This document shows, piece by piece, positions 8,907 through 17,621 of a DNA stretch of 64,000 bases. The notes beneath the pieces were generated by a model, which had not been told where the DNA came from, searched no databases, and saw nothing but the letters and a program-made list of their open reading frames with translations. The stretch spans positions 1-64,000 of the forward strand of contig JAEPPZ010000004.1 in NCBI GenBank assembly GCA_017640785.1, written 5' to 3'. This DNA comes from Balneola sp. (GTDB lineage Bacteria; Bacteroidota; Rhodothermia; Balneolales; Balneolaceae). Each line of letters opens with the position of its first letter. Position 1 is the first letter of the stretch. A program made the translations under genes and the position numbers.

Positions 8907-10967
8907 ATGCCATATTGGTTGATTGTGTTTCTTTCTATTGCCCGACTTGTACTCTTTTTTGTGATCCTGTTTTCATGGATAGGCCCAAAATTCCTTCCTC
9001 ATACCAAAAAGTTACATGGAATTGATAAGATGCTATATAGCTGGATCGGAATTGGGGGGACTATTATTCTCACAATCTTCATTCTTACGATCCTTCATTT
9101 ATATGATTTGATAAGTTTATTTGTTGTTTTGATTATGATCCCGATCCTTATTTCTCTTTTCAAAGAATGGAGAAGTGGTACATCTCTTGGATCTATTTTT
9201 AAAGTAATAGAGAATAAAATAGTAGCTAATCAAGTAAGGGTTATTGAATCTATAAAAGTATTCACCTATCAGGGATTAAAAGATAGATTTTCTGACAAAG
9301 GTGAATTTTCAATTTATGATAATAGATATAATATTGCCGCAGTTGTTATAGGTATAATTTCTTGCGTTGTCCGTGTTATTCCTGTTTTAAAGAACGCAGC
9401 ACCGTACAGCAGAGCGTGGTATTTCGAACTTGATGAAGTCAAAAATATCAGACTACAGCAATATTTCGGTGAGCTACCAATACCTAAAGGGATGCATTCT
9501 TTGGTAGGAATGTTTAGTAACCTTACACAAGTAGGACCGGAGCTTACCTTAAGCTTGCTTGGTAGCTTAACCAGTTTTCTTTTGACCATTATCATATTTT
9601 GGCTGATTCGGGAAATAACAAAAGGTAAGCGATTAACAGCTGCATTATTCGGGGCCAGTATCTTTGCTCTCATTCCGACATTATTATTACCTATAAGTCT
9701 TGAAGCTGAAACCGGTATTAATACAATTTTACTGGCGCTTTGTTTTGCTTTGCCAACAGCTTTTATTTTTGTAAGGAACCTCAGGTCGGTTGATAAGGCT
9801 CCATGGTTTTATGTAACTATGGGAATTATTGCTACAGCACTCACAGATATATTTGTTCTTTTAGTAGTGTTATTACCTTTTTTGATATATGGTTTATTAG
9901 CGATTCCTAGAAAGAGGTTTGGTATTAATTTGCTTAAAGTAGTTGCTTACTTGGTTATTGTTTTTACAGTTTCCTTAAGTCCTTATTTCATTCATTTAAT
10001 AACAATGGGACTAGATATTAATTCATTTTTTGGGTCACAGCTTTTAGACACTCTTATATTCAGCTATTTTCCATTCTTAATTACAGATATAGAAGCTCTG
10101 AGTTCGATATACCTTTATATAACCGGGGGCTTATTTATTATCTTTTTGATTCTTCATTTCGTTCAAAAAAAGAAACGTTTTGCAGATGAATTGGTCTATT
10201 TTGCAATGTTCGGATCCATGGCTTTTCTGTATTCCACTCATAATAATCTAGGTATATCATTTATTGATTTAGATCAACTCAATGCTTTTTATGCAATTCT
10301 GATTTCTGTTCTATGTGGATTGGTCTTTTATGCTATATATACATTAATAGAAGTAGTTATAAATATAAATCATCGTTTCGTCAGCTACAGCCAACCAATA
10401 CTAATGGTATTATTAGTGTCAGGAGGATTATTCCTTGCCGGTGGAGTAAATACAGGAAAAACATTGCCACAAACACTACCAAATGGCTTTTTTGAATCTT
10501 ACTACAAAATAATCAATGAAAGGCTTCCTTTTACTTATGCTACAGTAAGTCCACCCATTGATAATGCATTGTCTAAGAACAGGCATTACTTTATGAATTA
10601 TGATTTTTTTCTTGGAAGCTATGGGAACATTGATTCACTGTATCAGGAGTATCTTGAACTTCCCAAAGAGCTCAGACCTGATACCGCAAATATTCCTCCT
10701 GCAAGTATATTCGTTTTTATACAAAAACCGCCTTATGAGTCTATACAGCAAGGAATATTGTTTGAACCGGGCGAACAGATGCAAGCTTTAAGTGATTGGA
10801 TTTCTAAATATAGTTCATTACCCGGTAGAGAAGTTTTCATATATAATGAAACAGAGGATGCGGTTGTCTATGAGATAATCAATCAGAAAGAAGGATCTAA
10901 CATAGGTGATATTTTAATGAATATTTATCCAAAAGAGGAAGGGCGTGCAGCTAAGCTATTTAAATAA
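8907..10967 (+). CDS. large polytopic membrane protein of the EPS operon, GT-C-like
   Basis: 686 residues. About twelve or more hydrophobic helices in residues 1-550, and a soluble C-terminal tail of about 135 residues. A loop after an early helix reads RAWYFELDEVKNIR (about 168-181), an acidic-rich first extracytoplasmic loop as seen in GT-C glycosyltransferases, but I find no family-defining motif. An AAGGGAG ribosome-binding site precedes ATG. It lies between the GH114 lipoprotein and the DUF2194/barrel gene and overlaps the latter by 23 bp. Possible roles are a membrane glycosyltransferase, a modification enzyme, or a structural stand-in for PelD/PelE membrane parts. Function not recognised. 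Confidence 0.72.
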   Translation: MPYWLIVFLSIARLVLFFVILFSWIGPKFLPHTKKLHGIDKMLYSWIGIGGTIILTIFILTILHLYDLISLFVVLIMIPILISLFKEWRSGTSLGSIFKVIENKIVANQVRVIESIKVFTYQGLKDRFSDKGEFSIYDNRYNIAAVVIGIISCVVRVIPVLKNAAPYSRAWYFELDEVKNIRLQQYFGELPIPKGMHSLVGMFSNLTQVGPELTLSLLGSLTSFLLTIIIFWLIREITKGKRLTAALFGASIFALIPTLLLPISLEAETGINTILLALCFALPTAFIFVRNLRSVDKAPWFYVTMGIIATALTDIFVLLVVLLPFLIYGLLAIPRKRFGINLLKVVAYLVIVFTVSLSPYFIHLITMGLDINSFFGSQLLDTLIFSYFPFLITDIEALSSIYLYITGGLFIIFLILHFVQKKKRFADELVYFAMFGSMAFLYSTHNNLGISFIDLDQLNAFYAILISVLCGLVFYAIYTLIEVVININHRFVSYSQPILMVLLVSGGLFLAGGVNTGKTLPQTLPNGFFESYYKIINERLPFTYATVSPPIDNALSKNRHYFMNYDFFLGSYGNIDSLYQEYLELPKELRPDTANIPPASIFVFIQKPPYESIQQGILFEPGEQMQALSDWISKYSSLPGREVFIYNETEDAVVYEIINQKEGSNIGDILMNIYPKEEGRAAKLFK

Positions 10968-13900
10968 ATACTTACTTAGTTCATTACTGTTTTTTGTTTT
11001 AATGGTTTTAAATAAACCGTTAAATGCACAAAACGAAATAGCTCCAATTTTAATTCTTCAGAGTACGTCTGATGAATTTTCAGTTGAAGTTACCAACGAG
11101 TTGATTGAAGCATTTAAATATCCCGAGTTTAAGTATGAAATTATAGATCTGGATAAATCCAAAAATATTCCAATAGATAAAAATACCAACCTTCTTATCA
11201 ATACCAGCTCGAATATAACTTCAATAGATGATAAAGAGTTAAACAAGGTTATAGACTATTTGGGAAAAGGGGGCAAAATGATCTTTTTTGGTACTGTAAC
11301 AGATGAGAGATTTGCATATATACAAGGGATCAAGGCCGGAGCTGATTACACCATTGATCAGACAGTTCGCGGAATTAAAGGAGTTGAAAATATATTCCCG
11401 GGTTATAAAGGGATGGAATTTTATTCAAATTTCAGTGTTCCTCATAACCGCTTAAAGAAGAGTAGTTTTATCGATCAAATCAGACTGCTGGCAACAGCTG
11501 TAACCGACGAAGATTATCCTATTCTTTTTGAGAATAATATTGGTCTTGGTACAGTATTGGTATTTAACAGTTATGTTCTGTATGAAAAGGATTACAGAGG
11601 CTTAATGTTTTCGTCGGTAATTAAAATGTTGCCACATTTACCTTACAGAAATGCAAATGTGGGTACTATTTTTCTGGATGACTTTCCGGCTCCACTATAT
11701 AATACTAAGTTAGAGCCTATTGCTACAGAATACGATGTAGAGCAAGCAGACTTTGTCGCAAATATTTGGTGGCCGGATATGCAAAAACTTGCTGATTCTT
11801 TGCTTATCACATATTCTGCTATGACGGCGTTTAATTATAATGCTAATATAGTACCTCCATTCGATTACATAGAGTGGACATCTGCAACAATCAGAAGAAA
11901 GAACAGGCTCATTAATGCAAGTGTTTATCTGGCACAGGATATAGCAGAATCCAGGCATGAATTAGCATTTCATGGTTATAACCATTTTTCTTTATTGAAT
12001 GAAGAATGGGATTCGAATTCATCTTTCATGGAATCGGCATTAAACTCGGTAAAAAAGAGATGGAGAGTTGATGATCTTGGACCACTTCCGATAACTTATG
12101 TTCCTCCAACGAACTTTATAGATTCAACTGGGATACAGGCTTTAACAAGAGCAATGCCTTCTATAAAAGTACTTAGTTCTTTATATCTGGGAGAAAAAGA
12201 GTATGGTGGAGACAGAGGCTTTGGTCCCGACCCGTATTCAGATAAATTATTTAATTATCCAAGAATATCCAGTGGGTTTAATATAGATGGAAACTCAGTT
12301 TTTAATCAGCATAGTATGCAGTTACTCACCGGGGTATGGAATCATTTTGTTCACCCTGATGATGTATTTCAAGTTGTACAGCGAGATGCTGATGCATTTG
12401 AAAGTAGAAACCCTGATAATCTCGGATGGAGATCTACTCCGGATACTACCACTTCACTGTATAAGGAGTTTCTTAAAAGATTAAGCCACACAAAAAAACA
12501 GTATCCCTTTTTGCGTTTGGTTTCTGCAGACTATGGAGCAAATATAGCTCAGGATTGGTTGAATGCAGATTCTGAATATCTGGAAACGGATGATCAGTAT
12601 CTCGTAAATGTAACACCACCTGATACTTATAAATCTTCAAGTGCGGACAAAGACGAAAAATATTGGTTTATGTATGTACCAAGGGAAGATCGCGCTGATA
12701 TTGAGAAACATTTAAGTAAGATCATAGACGGATATACTTTTTCCAGATTTTGGGATGGGTACCTTTTCCAATTTTATTCGAAGAAAAACCTGATAAATAT
12801 TCCTAAGCCAAAGTCGAATGAAAGAACTTCCAGGGAGCAGGAATCAGGTTTAGCATTGGCAAAGAATAGATTTAATACTTACCTCACAAATCCTTTTTAT
12901 TTAGCCGCTTCCTCTGTTGCCGTTGAACCAGAAATTACCTTTGAACAACAGCTTTCGGATGCGATAAACAGATATTTACGAAATCCTAAAAGTGTTCAGG
13001 CTCAGGAAGAATTAATTGAACTTAGCATTGAAAATGATGAAGCTATGCGTGCTATTCAAATTCTTGAGTTCAGGTTAAAGTCTAGCCCTGACTGGCAAAA
13101 GAGTGACATAGACCGACTAGTTACTTACTATGGATTTGAAAGCGCTTATACAAGAGCTGAGAACTTTCTGGAAGAGCTTTGGAGAAAATATGGTGATGAG
13201 AAGGTTATTCTTTTAAAAAACAGAATAGCTGAACAACTTGGTTTGTACTCACCTGAATTTGTAAAGAGATGGAGACTTAGAGAAATTGAAGTTTATGGTG
13301 AAACCAATGAAACCGTTCTTGCTTATGTAAATGCTGTTGAAAGTGTTGAAACCTGGCCGGAGATAAAACAAAGGCTAAGGAGTCTGATAAATAACGATCC
13401 GCGAAATGATAGCTTGTACGCATATACAATTCAGAGATCATTTTATTATGAAGCGGCAGATAGTACTATTGCATTACTGGAAGAGTTTCCTGAATGGTCT
13501 CATAGCCAGTTAAATGAATTTGCAGGGCAGTTTGCTAATATATATGGTTATCAGCTATTTGATTACGATAAAGCTTTGTATTGGGCAGAACGATCGGATA
13601 GTATTTCAAACCGAACTAAATTAGAATGGATAGCTCAACAAAATGAACTGGATCAATTCTATGCCATCACTAAGGATTATTTACAGAATAATCCCGGCAA
13701 CGATTCCTTAAGAGTTTTTGCAGGTACAACTCTCTATTATCTTGGCTTTAAAGAAAGAGGATATGAAATCATGTATCCTTTATTCGGTAAAGGAAAGAGT
13801 ACGGACACCGAAGCTCATCAATTAATCGAAGAAGAGTTTAAGTTTATCACTTATAAGGACAAGAAGAATCTTTTCAGAAGATATCCGAACTTCTTTTCAG

Positions 13901-14832
13901 AGAAAGAAGAAGAGATATTTAAAACTGATTTACGATGGAATGAAGGAGTGAGAGCATCTTTGTTCGGTGAATACTTCTCTGACAATTTTGATAATCAATC
14001 TGCCAGAGGGGGCTTGTCGGTACAATTTGGAAACAGACTGGATAAATCTCACTTATTTAAATTGGAAGATATTTATGTAAATGACAGAGTTGGGAATCAA
14101 AATTTCTTTTCAAACTTTACAGGCATTGGATATGAATTCGAAAACAGAAAAGAAGACTATAGCCGTGTATTTAGATTTGGTCCATCTGTATTTTATGGAG
14201 AGGAAGGAATTTTAGCAGAAGCGTTTGTTTCCTACTCGATAAGCTATGATTCTACATTTACAGCACTCAATTTGTCGATTGAACCTGAGTTTACCCGCCA
14301 GGCAATTGTTCAGGATATCTATAAATTGAAGGGCGAATTCTATAGAGAAGATCCATGGTTAAAAAATAAATTTCTGACAACGGTGTCCGGATCGGGGCAG
14401 GTTTATACAAATGAAGTATTCGATTATTCTATAACAGGGAGGGGATACCTTCAGCCTTGGGGCACTGCTTTCAGAGGAAGATTGATTGGTGAGTTAGGTT
14501 GGCAGGATGCTTCAAAAAAATTCCCGAATGCAGAACCATTTTTTACTCAGGATAATTATTTACTAAAAGGTTTAGGCTTTGATTTGAGATATCGAAACCC
14601 TAATGATTTTAGCTATGATTCATTATTTGAACTGGAACTAATGGGAAAACATGCTTCAAGTGATGGATATTTTTTAACCGGACGAGCAAACGTAGAACAT
14701 AAATTCAAAAAGTTCTGGCAAATAAAAGTGGGTACTGAGTTTTCAACAAGTTCAGTTTATCAGTCAAACAGAATATTTTTTACCATTTCTCACTTTTTTA
14801 AATACAAACTAAAACGTCCCGAACAAAAATAA
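10945..14832 (+). CDS. DUF2194 deacetylase-like, helical-repeat and outer-membrane beta-barrel fusion (PelA/PelB-like)
   Basis: 1295 residues from a GTG at 10945 behind AGAGGAAGGG, overlapping the previous gene by 23 bp. Residues 1-28 are a signal peptide ending LNAQ. Residues about 30-620 match DUF2194, with carbohydrate-esterase-4-like elements: FLDDFP (Asp245/Asp246), AFHGYNH (His343, His347, spaced HxxxH) and YVPPTN (385-390). Residues about 670-985 are Glu-rich amphipathic helices like TPRs (for example YDKALYWAERSDSI). Residues about 990-1295 alternate polar/aromatic as an outer-membrane barrel and end in FFTISHFFKYKL. Pseudomonas PelA deacetylates Pel and binds PelB, whose TPRs lead to a C-terminal porin barrel; here both functions appear in a single chain. 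A frame break is excluded because the ORF is continuous. Confidence 0.83.
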   Translation: MQLSYLNKYLLSSLLFFVLMVLNKPLNAQNEIAPILILQSTSDEFSVEVTNELIEAFKYPEFKYEIIDLDKSKNIPIDKNTNLLINTSSNITSIDDKELNKVIDYLGKGGKMIFFGTVTDERFAYIQGIKAGADYTIDQTVRGIKGVENIFPGYKGMEFYSNFSVPHNRLKKSSFIDQIRLLATAVTDEDYPILFENNIGLGTVLVFNSYVLYEKDYRGLMFSSVIKMLPHLPYRNANVGTIFLDDFPAPLYNTKLEPIATEYDVEQADFVANIWWPDMQKLADSLLITYSAMTAFNYNANIVPPFDYIEWTSATIRRKNRLINASVYLAQDIAESRHELAFHGYNHFSLLNEEWDSNSSFMESALNSVKKRWRVDDLGPLPITYVPPTNFIDSTGIQALTRAMPSIKVLSSLYLGEKEYGGDRGFGPDPYSDKLFNYPRISSGFNIDGNSVFNQHSMQLLTGVWNHFVHPDDVFQVVQRDADAFESRNPDNLGWRSTPDTTTSLYKEFLKRLSHTKKQYPFLRLVSADYGANIAQDWLNADSEYLETDDQYLVNVTPPDTYKSSSADKDEKYWFMYVPREDRADIEKHLSKIIDGYTFSRFWDGYLFQFYSKKNLINIPKPKSNERTSREQESGLALAKNRFNTYLTNPFYLAASSVAVEPEITFEQQLSDAINRYLRNPKSVQAQEELIELSIENDEAMRAIQILEFRLKSSPDWQKSDIDRLVTYYGFESAYTRAENFLEELWRKYGDEKVILLKNRIAEQLGLYSPEFVKRWRLREIEVYGETNETVLAYVNAVESVETWPEIKQRLRSLINNDPRNDSLYAYTIQRSFYYEAADSTIALLEEFPEWSHSQLNEFAGQFANIYGYQLFDYDKALYWAERSDSISNRTKLEWIAQQNELDQFYAITKDYLQNNPGNDSLRVFAGTTLYYLGFKERGYEIMYPLFGKGKSTDTEAHQLIEEEFKFITYKDKKNLFRRYPNFFSEKEEEIFKTDLRWNEGVRASLFGEYFSDNFDNQSARGGLSVQFGNRLDKSHLFKLEDIYVNDRVGNQNFFSNFTGIGYEFENRKEDYSRVFRFGPSVFYGEEGILAEAFVSYSISYDSTFTALNLSIEPEFTRQAIVQDIYKLKGEFYREDPWLKNKFLTTVSGSGQVYTNEVFDYSITGRGYLQPWGTAFRGRLIGELGWQDASKKFPNAEPFFTQDNYLLKGLGFDLRYRNPNDFSYDSLFELELMGKHASSDGYFLTGRANVEHKFKKFWQIKVGTEFSTSSVYQSNRIFFTISHFFKYKLKRPEQK

Positions 14833-14853
14833 TTCAGAAGCGTATATTTCTTC

Positions 14854-15171
14854 ATGAAAAAAATCAGACCTCATATTGAGTGGGTTGCATTTACTACAGG
14901 TTTAGTTCTTATGGCTACGATGGATCCTCTAAGTAATGGGTCTTCATTGTGCTTTTTTGAGTTCATCGGAATCGAATTTTGTCCGGGAGAGGGGTTAGGG
15001 CACTCCATTGCCTGGATATTCAGAGGAGAGTTTGATAATGCAGTAACTGCGAATCTTTTTGGTATTCCGGCCGTACTCATTTTGAGCTTGAGAATTCTAC
15101 AGATCTGGAAAGATCTTTATATAAATAAAACTACTACACAAACAGGACATACAGATGGCAGAAGTTTATGA
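14854..15171 (+). CDS. DUF2752 membrane protein
   Basis: 105 residues with two to three hydrophobic helices. The pattern FCPGEGLGHSIAWIFRGEF (41-59) followed by a second helix is the DUF2752 signature, in which a Cys-Pro-rich loop precedes a helix ending RGxF. Function of the family is unknown. It begins 21 bp after the large barrel gene and overlaps the next gene by 17 bp, so it may be the tail of the same transcript, although nothing ties it to polysaccharide export. Confidence 0.75.
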   Translation: MKKIRPHIEWVAFTTGLVLMATMDPLSNGSSLCFFEFIGIEFCPGEGLGHSIAWIFRGEFDNAVTANLFGIPAVLILSLRILQIWKDLYINKTTTQTGHTDGRSL

Positions 15172-15496
15172 TTTTATACCTGAAGCAGAAGGAGATGAAG
15201 CACTTTATTTGGCTAAACTTCTAACTTCATTGGATGATGAGAATAAAAAAAGATTCTCTAATGTATACAGATCCAGAAGAAAAGACCCTCAGACTATTCT
15301 AGTGCTTTGTCTTTTAGGATTTGTAGGTCTTGCAGGAGTACACAGATTTATATTAAATCAGATAGGAATGGGAATTTTATACTTCTTTACTGCAGGTCTT
15401 TGTTTTATTGGAGTGATCGTTGATCTGGTCAACTATAAGGATCTTACTTTTCAATATAACAGAAAGGTTGCTCAGGAAGTTAGATCCCTTTTATAA
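15155..15496 (+). CDS. TM2 domain protein
   Basis: 113 residues. Residues about 45-95 form a TM2 domain: two helices around GLAGVHRFILNQIGMGILYF and a GLCFIGVIVDLVN second helix. TM2 proteins are small inner-membrane proteins of unknown role. The stop codon region overlaps by 6 bp the 3' end of the convergent DUF5777 gene. Confidence 0.85.
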   Translation: MAEVYDFIPEAEGDEALYLAKLLTSLDDENKKRFSNVYRSRRKDPQTILVLCLLGFVGLAGVHRFILNQIGMGILYFFTAGLCFIGVIVDLVNYKDLTFQYNRKVAQEVRSLL

Positions 15497-16348
15497 AAGC
15501 CCGAAAACGCGATTTACATTAAACCCGAATCTGAAGTTTGGTTCTAAAAAATCAGTTTCGGTTCGGGTTAATAAGTGCTGTTCGGTAAACCATCTTCCGG
15601 ACATAAAAAACATTTGAAATACATGACCACCGGTCTCTAACTCATAGACTAAGGCTGCGTGGTTTTTTGTGTCTGTAATTTTATCACCGATTACAGGGAG
15701 ATACTCAAATGAAATTGATTTTCTTTCATTGATCTTAAATCTTCCAGCAAAACCAAGTCCATAAACGGTATTATACAATTCTGAATCTTGTTTTGTCTTA
15801 ACTACAGTATTAAAATGAGAGACCATAAGGGAAACCTGAAAGCTAAAATTGTCGCTAAACTTACGAGCAATCATAACCGAACCTAGATAATTCAGCCTTT
15901 CTTGGAAGGTTAATCCAAAGGATTCTTTTTGAGTTCTGATTCCCGTGTTTCCTTTTAGCACAACGGAAACCGGAATCCTATCCAGTTTTGTCTGATGAAG
16001 GATTCTATAATCGATTGAAAAATCAATGTTGTCTTCCCGACTGGTTCGTCCAATTCCAATATTGAGATCATCAGTAAGTCCGTAACCAAAAGCGATACGA
16101 ACATTAGCTCCTTCGTCAACTCCGAAAAATGTTTCTATACCACCGCGAACATCCCCAAAATTGTGCTGTATCATACTATTCAGATCGCCTTTACCTAATA
16201 GCTGAACCGTTCCTAAACCGGCTATGTTTTTAGTTAAAAAAGTTTCAGCAACCGGGCCATCAGGATTTGCTCTTTTTCGTTCTAATTGAGCACTAACAAG
16301 GCTGGTCATAAAAAATGAAAACAATAATGTTGCTATACTTTTTCTCAT
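15491..16348 (-). CDS. DUF5777 family outer-membrane beta-barrel protein
   Basis: 285 residues with a signal peptide (MRKSIATLLFSFFMTSLVSAQ). The mature part alternates as beta-strands with Gly/aromatic turns (GVDEGANVRIAFGYGLTDD, VSVVLKGNTGIRTQK), typical of DUF5777 barrels. It is the last of three minus-strand genes after the haem lipoprotein and YceI; only 2 bp separate it from yceI. The grouping suggests a shared redox or oxidative-stress envelope role. Substrate or ligand unknown. Confidence 0.8.
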   Translation of the reverse strand: MRKSIATLLFSFFMTSLVSAQLERKRANPDGPVAETFLTKNIAGLGTVQLLGKGDLNSMIQHNFGDVRGGIETFFGVDEGANVRIAFGYGLTDDLNIGIGRTSREDNIDFSIDYRILHQTKLDRIPVSVVLKGNTGIRTQKESFGLTFQERLNYLGSVMIARKFSDNFSFQVSLMVSHFNTVVKTKQDSELYNTVYGLGFAGRFKINERKSISFEYLPVIGDKITDTKNHAALVYELETGGHVFQMFFMSGRWFTEQHLLTRTETDFLEPNFRFGFNVNRVFGLL

Positions 16349-16350
16349 AC

Positions 16351-16896
16351 TTACCCGTCTACTGGTTTTAATAGAGCATCTATTTTAATTTCTTGCTCTT
16401 TATCTACTTTAATAAATAAAATTTGTGGAGGCTCAATTTTATAATCTAACAAACTCAGAATCCAGCCGGCAGTAACATGTAAACCATTATCTTTCATTTG
16501 TAAGGTGCCTTCAACTTCGATTTCTTTTTCTACTCCATGGATCTTGAAGGTACCCCTCACTGTTACATCTTGTATTGCTGAAGATTCAGGATCAAAATCA
16601 GAGACAAGCTTACCAAAGAATTCTGCAAAAGGATATTTCTTTGTTTCTAAAGTGAGTTTCATGTCTTTATCACGCTTTCCATTTCCGGTATCCAACGTTT
16701 CCAGATCTATATAGAAATCTACGGTTTTTTCGTCTAGATCAATAAAACCTACCAAGTTCTCAGAGTTTCCTTCAAAGCTATGTAATGGAACTTTGGAGTA
16801 GAACGTAGCTTTACCTTCTTCAGTTTTAAAGCTTTGTGAATGACCTAAGCTCGATATAAAAAGACACAGAACTGTAGTAAAGATTATTTTTTTCAT
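16351..16896 (-). CDS. YceI-like periplasmic lipid-binding protein
   Basis: 181 residues. Signal peptide (residues 1-20, cleavage after GHS) then a YceI lipocalin-like barrel: GKATFYSKVPLHSFEG, GFIDLDEKTVDFYIDLETLDTG, MKLTLETKKYPFAEF and VRGTFKIHGVEKEIEVEG. YceI proteins bind long isoprenoid chains. It lies 13 bp after the haem lipoprotein and 2 bp before DUF5777 in the same orientation, so one transcript is likely. Confidence 0.88.
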   Translation of the reverse strand: MKKIIFTTVLCLFISSLGHSQSFKTEEGKATFYSKVPLHSFEGNSENLVGFIDLDEKTVDFYIDLETLDTGNGKRDKDMKLTLETKKYPFAEFFGKLVSDFDPESSAIQDVTVRGTFKIHGVEKEIEVEGTLQMKDNGLHVTAGWILSLLDYKIEPPQILFIKVDKEQEIKIDALLKPVDG

Positions 16897-16909
16897 AAAG
16901 AAGACCTAT

Positions 16910-17311
16910 CTAATTATTTTGTGCACCCTGATTTATCCAAGCAATTATTTTTCCAATTTCGGAGTTACTTAACGCAGACCGACCTTGTGGCATTCTGTTA
17001 CCAAATTCAGGGTTTTCACCTAGTTTATCGACTAAAGGGCTATTATCTGCATTATTTGGAACGACTATTAATCCACCATAACTAGTTCCTTCGCTGTTAA
17101 TTGTACTTTGGAAGCTATCCAAGTTTACTCCATTTACGTTATCACCATTGGTATGACAAAATCCTCCTCCACAATTCGAATTGAAAATAGGCTGGATATC
17201 GGTTGCATAACTTATTGGATCATCAGGAATCTCAGGAACTTGATCCTCAACATTGTTGACACAACTCATCAAAAATAAAAAAGCAGAAATAGGAAGGATA
17301 TAGTTTTTCAT
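16910..17311 (-). CDS. c-type-haem-like lipoprotein with CX4CH motif
   Basis: 133 residues. Lipoprotein signal with Cys17 (LFLMSC). The mature domain has DIQPIFNSNCGGGFCHTNG, a Cys-X4-Cys-His haem-attachment pattern, and a distal Met in GNRMPQG as candidate sixth ligand. The four-residue spacing differs from the usual CXXCH but occurs in Bacteroidota lipoproteins of this type. It leads the operon with yceI and the DUF5777 barrel. Probable periplasmic electron-transfer or sensor role; covalent haem is inferred, not proven. Confidence 0.75.
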   Translation of the reverse strand: MKNYILPISAFLFLMSCVNNVEDQVPEIPDDPISYATDIQPIFNSNCGGGFCHTNGDNVNGVNLDSFQSTINSEGTSYGGLIVVPNNADNSPLVDKLGENPEFGNRMPQGRSALSNSEIGKIIAWINQGAQNN

Positions 17312-17426
17312 TGCATAAGTATTTAATAATTATCTGTATTTAAAACTATTAACTCGAAATTAAATTACATCATCCTAATTACTCAACTATAATAGAAAAA
17401 GTATCACAGAACTCTAAAAAGATTGG

Positions 17427-17463
17427 AAAAATAAAAAACCCGAGTCGTTCAAAACTCGGGTTT
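17427..17463 (-). terminator. intrinsic terminator upstream of the haem-lipoprotein operon
   Basis: On the minus strand a 9-bp stem AAACCCGAG/CTCGGGTTT (17455-17463 with 17436-17444), 10-nt loop, is followed by TTTTTTATTTTT. It cannot end the operon, since it lies about 115 bp before the first gene (17311). It therefore ends a short transcript from the 17470-17600 region or acts as an attenuator. Confidence 0.8.
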
Positions 17464-17606
17464 ATCTTTAGGGCATTTGGTGCTTGTGCAGCATCCAAAA
17501 GCTCGATTGCTCTTCGTGTGTCGACTACGAAATAATTTATTATTAGTTACAGCCTTTTAAATTAATCATATTAAATGCTGCAAAGAGGTGGGTTTAAACT
17601 CAAGGG
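17464..17606 (-). ncRNA. possible small RNA or leader
   Basis: The non-coding gap between the haem lipoprotein and mltG. On the minus strand it contains a hairpin TTTGG-(A)-TGCT-loop-AGCA-CCAAA just before the intrinsic terminator. No tRNA, SRP, 6S or tmRNA signature is recognisable, and no clear minus-strand promoter could be placed. Either a stand-alone small RNA or the leader of the 17311-15491 operon. Confidence 0.35.
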
Positions 17607-17610
17607 TTGT

Positions 17611-17618
17611 TATCTTTG
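17611..17618 (+). promoter_or_regulatory. Bacteroidota -7 element of mltG, leaderless type
   Basis: TATCTTTG fits TAnnTTTG and ends 3 nt before the mltG ATG at 17622, so the transcription start would fall at or next to the start codon. No good TTG -33 element was found at the usual distance. Confidence 0.5.
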
Positions 17619-17621
17619 ATT

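Noticed and set aside
10313-10791. Small + strand ORFs inside the 8907-10967 membrane gene
   Set aside because: They are in another frame of a well-supported gene and show no independent signal.
17461-17530. tRNA-like or tmRNA-like appearance of the stretch after the hairpin
   Set aside because: No T-loop GGTTCGAATC, acceptor stem or CCA end; only a small hairpin can be supported.
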